Shown here: piece after piece, positions 29,460 to 33,761 of the stretch
Position numbering within the stretch: position 1 is the first letter of the stretch
How the letters are laid out: each line of letters begins with the position of its first letter
IMG/VR virus record: IMGVR_UViG_3300006749_000051
Span: 1 to 33,761 of that record
DNA: 33,761 bases
Strand: one strand, 5' to 3'
Origin: a virus
Made by a program: the position numbers and the translations under genes
The notes under the pieces: generated by a model
Told to the model about the DNA's origin: nothing
What the model saw: the letters and a program-made list of their open reading frames with translations, nothing else
Database searches by the model: none

Positions 29460-29467
29460 TAACTTTG
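29460..29467 (+). promoter_or_regulatory. possible -7 box TAACTTTG before scaffold gene
   Basis: Full match to TAnnTTTG, 15 bp upstream of the scaffold ATG. It would let scaffold and capsid be made in excess over portal. No -33 match is visible. Confidence 0.45.
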
Positions 29468-29482
29468 TAAAAATATAATTAA

Positions 29483-30622
29483 ATGGAAATTAAAGTAAGA
29501 GCAGTAGAGGATCAAGGAGAAAAATCAGTTCAAGAAGTTGAACAAGAATTACTTCAAAAACATGAAGAGCAACTTGAAGGAGGTAATGGTAACGAATCAG
29601 GAAATGAATCAAGCCCTCCGAGTGCCGCCTCCACGCAAGAGCAAGAAAGTGTACAGCCGGAAGGCGAAGCACAAACTCAAGCCTCGGAGTTAAAAGAGGA
29701 AGACGTTCTTTCATATATAGGAAAAAGATATGGTAGAGAGATAACATCATTAGATGAACTCGCTGAGGCTCGCCAAGAGAATGAAGAGTTACCTGAAGAT
29801 GTTGCTACCTATCTTAAATTTAAAAAAGAAACTGGTAGAGGTTTGAATGATTTTGTTAATGCTAACAAAAATTATGATGACCTTGAGCCAGACCAACTCT
29901 TAGCAGAGTATTATCGTCAGACTGAAAAGGAATTAGATGGTGAAGACATTAGTTACCTCATCAAAGATAAGTTTGGTTATGATGAAGAGTATGACGAAGA
30001 TGATGTCATAAAGAAAAAAAATATCGCTAAGAAAAAGGAGCTTGCAAAAGCTAAAGATTTCTTTGAGGAATATAAGCAGAAATACTCCACTCGATTAGAG
30101 TCTAATCCTGAGTCGGCATCTGTGGAAAACCAAGAAGAATTTGATGCTTACAAGAAATATATAGATGATGCTAAGACGTATCAAGAGGAGCTAGAGAGAA
30201 AGTCAAAGTGGTTTGTAAATAAAACCGAGGAGGTGTTCAACGATGAATTCAAAGGTTTTGATTTCAAGATTGGAGAACAGCAAATAACATTCTCGCCTGG
30301 TGATAAGTCTGAGTTAAAGAAGAGTCAACTAGATGTAAACAACTTTATAAATAAGTTTCTAGATGAGTCGGGAATGATGAAGGATGCCAAAGGATATCAT
30401 CGAGCATTATCGATTGCAATGAACCCTGAAAAGTTTGCTCAATTTTTTTATGAGCAAGGGAAAGCCGATACGGTTACGGAATCTGCAAAGAAGTCTAAGA
30501 ATATAAACTTCAATTCTGTACGATCCACACCAGAGGTTTCCAATAAAGGGGGGACGCAAATTAAGGCACTTAGTTCGACATCGGGCCGAGGTCTTAAAAT
30601 TAGATCGAAAAAAAACAATTAA
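29483..30622 (+). CDS. capsid scaffolding protein (379 aa)
   Basis: Very acidic and helical. Residues 1-65 are low-complexity Glu/Gln/Ser (a likely disordered end). The middle is charged coiled coil (KKKNIAKKKELAKAKDFFEEYK) and the C-terminal 50 residues are basic (KSKNINFNSVRS, GLKIRSKKN), the usual capsid-binding end. Position between portal and major capsid supports scaffold function. Confidence 0.85.
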   Translation: MEIKVRAVEDQGEKSVQEVEQELLQKHEEQLEGGNGNESGNESSPPSAASTQEQESVQPEGEAQTQASELKEEDVLSYIGKRYGREITSLDELAEARQENEELPEDVATYLKFKKETGRGLNDFVNANKNYDDLEPDQLLAEYYRQTEKELDGEDISYLIKDKFGYDEEYDEDDVIKKKNIAKKKELAKAKDFFEEYKQKYSTRLESNPESASVENQEEFDAYKKYIDDAKTYQEELERKSKWFVNKTEEVFNDEFKGFDFKIGEQQITFSPGDKSELKKSQLDVNNFINKFLDESGMMKDAKGYHRALSIAMNPEKFAQFFYEQGKADTVTESAKKSKNINFNSVRSTPEVSNKGGTQIKALSSTSGRGLKIRSKKNN

Positions 30623-30642
30623 CAAAGTCCTCTGAATAAAAT

Positions 30643-30648
30643 AGGAGG
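30643..30648 (+). promoter_or_regulatory. perfect Shine-Dalgarno AGGAGG before the capsid gene
   Basis: AGGAGG lies 11 bp before the capsid ATG, unusual in a host group that makes little use of SD sites. An upstream CCTC (30629-30632) could pair with its GAGG in a small hairpin. Confidence 0.5.
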
Positions 30649-30659
30649 CATTTAAAAAA

Positions 30660-32075
30660 ATGGCTGGAAGTTTAGTCGCTGGTGGCGTTGCGTTGCAACC
30701 ATCAGCAGAACAGGTAGCATTGTCTACCAATTACATTACAAACTTTGACTTCTTGAATCAGTATCTTCCGGATACTTACGAGAAGGAGTTTGAGAGATAT
30801 GGTAATCGTACCATCTCTGGATTTTTAAGAATGGTTGGCGCAGAGATGCCATCCAACTCTGACCTCATCAAATGGGCAGAACAAGGGCGTTTACATACTA
30901 AGTATGAGGATTGTACTTCTGCACAAGCTGCTGCATCAGATACAGCAACTATTACTGTACCTAACGCTCAGTTGAACCCAGGTACTGGTGGTCTTGCAAT
31001 TCGTGTTGGTCAAACAGTTATGTTGTCTGACCAAACTGCTGCATCAACATTTTCCAACAAGGCAATTGTAACAGCGGTTGATAACACTGCAAGTCCTCGA
31101 ACTTTTGATGTTGCTTATTACGAAGCAGGTGGTCAAACATTTGCGGCAGCAACAAATGTTACTGTTTGGATTTATGGTTCTGAATTTAAAAAAGGAACTG
31201 CTGGAATGTCAGGTTCATTAGAGGCTGATGACTTAATCCTTTCTAACAACCCTATTATCCTTAAAGACACATATGCTGTCAATGGTTCTGACATGGCTCA
31301 GATTGGATGGGTTGAAGTTACAACTGAGAATGGTGCAAATGGATACCTATGGTACTTGAAGTCTGAGCATGAAACAAGATTACGTTTCGATGATATGCTT
31401 GAGACTGCAATGATAGAAGCAGTTCCAGCAGAAGGTGGTGCAGCAGGTGGTGCAGCAAACCTTGGATTCTTAGGTTCTGAAGGTATTTTCCACGCAGTTG
31501 GTCAAAGAGGAAATGTTTGGAACGGTGGTTTCCCTGTAGCATTAGCAGATTTTGATGCTATCATTTCACGACTTGACAAGCAAGGTGCAATTGAAGAAAA
31601 CGCAATCTTTTTAAATAGAGATTTCGGTTTTGCAATTGATGATATGCTTGCTGCTCAGAACTCTTATGGAGCAGGTGGTACATCTTTTGGATTGTTTGAC
31701 AATGACGAAGAGATGGCACTTAACCTAGGATTCACAGGATTCCGAAGAGGTTACGACTTCTACAAAACGGATTGGAAATACTTGAACGACCCTACAATGC
31801 GTGGTGGTCTAGTGGCTGGAAAAATAAGCGGACTTTTAGTTCCTGCTGGTTCAACTAGCGTTTACGATCAAGTATTAGGAAAGAACGCAAAGCGTCCATT
31901 CCTTCACGTTCGTTACCGAGCTTCTCAGACTGAGGACAGACGATACAAAACTTGGATTACTGGTTCTGCTGGTGGTGCAAGAACATCTTCTCTAGATGCA
32001 ATGGAAGTTAACTTCCTATCTGAGAGAGCTGTTTGTGTCATGGGAGCAAACAACTTTGTATTATTCCAAGGATAA
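30660..32075 (+). CDS. major capsid protein (471 aa)
   Basis: HK97-fold-type capsid candidate. It begins MAGSLVAGGVALQPSAEQVA, contains YEKEFERYGNRTISGFLRM, and has Gly/Ala-rich loops (PAEGGAAGGAANLGFLG). C-terminal segments include RGGLVAGKISGLLVPAGSTS and FLHVRYRASQ. Codon use is smooth and the gene is followed at once by a very strong terminator, fitting the most abundant virion protein. The phage GroEL/GroES may fold it. No cleavable N-terminal propeptide is obvious. Confidence 0.88.
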   Translation: MAGSLVAGGVALQPSAEQVALSTNYITNFDFLNQYLPDTYEKEFERYGNRTISGFLRMVGAEMPSNSDLIKWAEQGRLHTKYEDCTSAQAAASDTATITVPNAQLNPGTGGLAIRVGQTVMLSDQTAASTFSNKAIVTAVDNTASPRTFDVAYYEAGGQTFAAATNVTVWIYGSEFKKGTAGMSGSLEADDLILSNNPIILKDTYAVNGSDMAQIGWVEVTTENGANGYLWYLKSEHETRLRFDDMLETAMIEAVPAEGGAAGGAANLGFLGSEGIFHAVGQRGNVWNGGFPVALADFDAIISRLDKQGAIEENAIFLNRDFGFAIDDMLAAQNSYGAGGTSFGLFDNDEEMALNLGFTGFRRGYDFYKTDWKYLNDPTMRGGLVAGKISGLLVPAGSTSVYDQVLGKNAKRPFLHVRYRASQTEDRRYKTWITGSAGGARTSSLDAMEVNFLSERAVCVMGANNFVLFQG

Positions 32076-32090
32076 TATAAAACCAAATCA

Positions 32091-32116
32091 GGGGAGGTTC
32101 GCCTCCCCTTTTTTTT
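32091..32116 (+). terminator. very strong terminator after the capsid gene
   Basis: GGGGAGG (32091-32097), TTCG loop, CCTCCCC (32102-32108), then eight T. The TTCG tetraloop adds stability. It ends the head-gene transcript. Confidence 0.92.
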
Positions 32117-32134
32117 AACTTTAATTAAATCGAA

Positions 32135-32890
32135 ATGAAAAAAAATAATACCACACCAAAAGACATGATATTTGTCTTAAATCAAAAAAACCCTCCGTTA
32201 ACTTGGATGTTAAACTCTAGAAATACTTCAAGCAATCCTCTCATGCATTGGGATGGCTCTCAGAATAGAGCCTTGCGTTATGCAAAAAATCAAAAGTCTC
32301 CTTTTGAGGATGAGCAAGATGGCCAATTAGTATTAGAGCCTATTGTATTTCAAGATGGTTCTTTAGTTGTTCCAAAAACAAATCCAGCATTACAGCAATT
32401 TTTAATGTATCATCCCGGATTTAATAAATCATTTAGTTTATTAGACAACGAGAAAGATGCAAAAGAAGATGTTGAGATTTTAAGCATGGAGGTAGACGCT
32501 TTAATAAAAGCAAAAGAATTAAGTTTAGACATGATGCTTAGTATTGCACGAGTGCAGTTAGGTTTAAATGTAGATACGATTAGCACTGTTGAAATTAAAA
32601 GGGACGTTTTAGTTTACGCTAGAAACTATCCTGAAGACTTCTTGATTGCTATTCAAGATCCAAACCTTTCTGTCCAGGATACTATTGCTAGATGTTTTGA
32701 CGAAACTATTCTTCGTTTACGCAACAAGAATAGAGATGTTTATATTAACCTTCCTAACAACAAGACAAAATTGTTGACACTTCCTATCGGTGAGGAAAAG
32801 AATTATGCGGTTGCAACGTTCTTAAAAACTGATGATGGCTTGCCAACTTTAAAAATGTTAGAGAAGCATTTAGAAAAAATAGAAGTGTAG
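32135..32890 (+). CDS. hypothetical structural-region protein (251 aa)
   Basis: Begins MKKNNTTPKDMIFVLNQKN; segments include DGQLVLEPIVFQDGSLVVPK and LSMEVDALIKAKELSLDMM; the C-terminal half is helical and charged, ending LEKHLEKIEV. No family is certain. The position after the capsid suggests a head-tail connector, decoration or assembly factor. It ends 1 bp before the LamG gene. Confidence 0.75.
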   Translation: MKKNNTTPKDMIFVLNQKNPPLTWMLNSRNTSSNPLMHWDGSQNRALRYAKNQKSPFEDEQDGQLVLEPIVFQDGSLVVPKTNPALQQFLMYHPGFNKSFSLLDNEKDAKEDVEILSMEVDALIKAKELSLDMMLSIARVQLGLNVDTISTVEIKRDVLVYARNYPEDFLIAIQDPNLSVQDTIARCFDETILRLRNKNRDVYINLPNNKTKLLTLPIGEEKNYAVATFLKTDDGLPTLKMLEKHLEKIEV

Positions 32891-32891
32891 T

Positions 32892-33659
32892 ATGCAAATT
32901 TCAATATCCAATGCAATAGGTGGTGGCGGTGGCGCAAAGGGGGGTGGCACAGCACCTTTTGAAAACACAAAATCCACAAGGTTTGACGGTGTTGATGACT
33001 TCTGCGAGACATCAGCCAATTACTCCGAGTTAGATGGTAAAAACAAAGCAACGTTTAGTTTTTGGATTCAGCCACCTTCAACTATTGCAAACTTTAAAAT
33101 TATTTCTTCTACTATTAAAAATAGCACCGCTTCTCATCATCAGTTTCAAATAATACTTACGACAAGCGCATTGATTCAGATTTCAATGCACTCAAGTAGT
33201 AAATACATTCGCGCCTCCTCAACGCCTTTAAATTTAAATGCTTGGAATCACGTTATGTATTGTATTGATACGTCTCAAGGCGTAGGGTCACAGAGGGGAA
33301 GAGTTTTCATAAATGGAGTAGACTCAACGTCAAGCACTACGGTTTCGGGAACATTTGCAACCTCCACAGGTGCTTTATATATTGGCGAAAATGAAAACGG
33401 ATATTACAACCCTTTTGAGGGCGCCATTGATGAATTTGCGATATGGAGTGGCACAGACCAAAGAGCAAACGTATCTGAAATTTATGGAGGAGGTGTTGCA
33501 GTAGACCTTAATAATTTAGCAACTGCACCAAGTCCAACGACTTGGTATCGCATGGGAGATGGCGATACATTCCCGACCTTGCAAGATACAAACGGAAGCG
33601 CAGACTTAACGATGACAAATATGACAAGTGGTAATATAGTAACAGATGTACCAACATAA
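32892..33659 (+). CDS. LamG/concanavalin-fold protein (255 aa)
   Basis: A short Gly-rich start (GGGGGAKGGGTA) is followed by a LamG-like beta sandwich: STRFDGVDDFCETSA, then KATFSFWIQPP, WNHVMYCIDTSQG, GALYIGENENGYYNPFEGAIDEFAIW. This Laminin_G_3-type domain binds glycans or surfaces; phage members often decorate capsids or fibres. The next gene repeats the same LDGVDDF motif, so these are tandem paralogues. Confidence 0.82.
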   Translation: MQISISNAIGGGGGAKGGGTAPFENTKSTRFDGVDDFCETSANYSELDGKNKATFSFWIQPPSTIANFKIISSTIKNSTASHHQFQIILTTSALIQISMHSSSKYIRASSTPLNLNAWNHVMYCIDTSQGVGSQRGRVFINGVDSTSSTTVSGTFATSTGALYIGENENGYYNPFEGAIDEFAIWSGTDQRANVSEIYGGGVAVDLNNLATAPSPTTWYRMGDGDTFPTLQDTNGSADLTMTNMTSGNIVTDVPT

Positions 33660-33668
33660 ACTAAACAT

Positions 33669-33761
33669 ATGTCAAACTACTACCGATCCATATTAAACGT
33701 TCAAGGCTCGTCTTTTACTAACACAAAGAGCATACTATTAGATGGGGTTGATGACTTTGTA
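33669..33761 (+). CDS. second LamG-like protein, 5' fragment
   Basis: 31 residues in the window, starting MSNYYRSILNVQGSSF and containing SILLDGVDDFV, the same strand as in the previous protein. The gene runs off the right edge. A tandem copy of the LamG gene is inferred. Confidence 0.65.
   Translation, partial: MSNYYRSILNVQGSSFTNTKSILLDGVDDFV

Noticed and set aside
1-33761. Integrase, lysogeny repressor, CRISPR array or transposon
   Set aside because: None was found on either strand; the short direct repeats lack the spacing and number of a CRISPR array.

Overview
The window looks like about 34 kb of a lytic, tailed phage infecting a marine Bacteroidetes (flavobacterial) host. Supporting signs: the DNA is AT-rich; the recognisable promoters carry the Bacteroidetes -7 box TAnnTTTG, in the best case with a TTTG -33 box 19 bp upstream; ribosome-binding sites are mostly absent; the replication protein has a BT4734/VirE-type N-terminus; and terminase, portal, scaffold and capsid genes follow in order. 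I see no integrase, lysogeny repressor or CRISPR array. Both ends are cut inside genes.

Left arm (1-13,234, all minus strand): DNA metabolism and early genes. Reading leftwards from a strong promoter at 13,272-13,302 there is a run of small unknown early proteins. These include two copies of a 63-nt structured RNA leader. Then come a DUF932 protein, a tRNA-like element, a free-standing DnaA domain IV, a recombination pair (Sak3-type annealing protein and RecE-like nuclease), an exported protein, a small protein with an SSB-type acidic tip, an 811-aa primase-helicase, a PAPS-reductase-like enzyme and a DEAH helicase that runs off the left edge. Several hairpin terminators subdivide this arm.

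Centre (13,235-14,629): the divergence point. It holds a roughly 650-bp non-coding block, GC-rich and G-skewed in part, with four different short direct repeats. Two small plus-strand genes and a terminator follow. Next is an AT-rich 330-bp gap full of TATGTCGA-type repeats. The same repeat vocabulary, including a shared 19-bp element, sits upstream of the primase-helicase 10 kb away.

Right arm (14,630-33,761, plus strand except one gene): a complete GroEL and a GroES separated by three small genes, one of them a GNAT-like XF1762-type protein. A minus-strand regulator follows, with head-to-head -7 boxes. Then come twelve consecutive small, very basic genes, most of them translationally coupled; several share an RDLSxPLSPTFGDD-type N-terminus and one carries a perfect EF-hand loop. 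The rest is a virion decoration-like protein, a lysis cassette (TM/coiled-coil protein, amidase, holin), a fibre-like protein, a tandem GroES-fold protein, terminase small-like and large subunits, portal, scaffold, major capsid protein with a strong terminator, and LamG-type proteins.

The most novel-looking items are the duplicated structured RNA leader with compensatory changes, the shared operator/iteron-like repeats, the tRNA-like element, the GC-rich repeat block, the basic-protein array, and three GroES-type domains in one phage beside its own GroEL.
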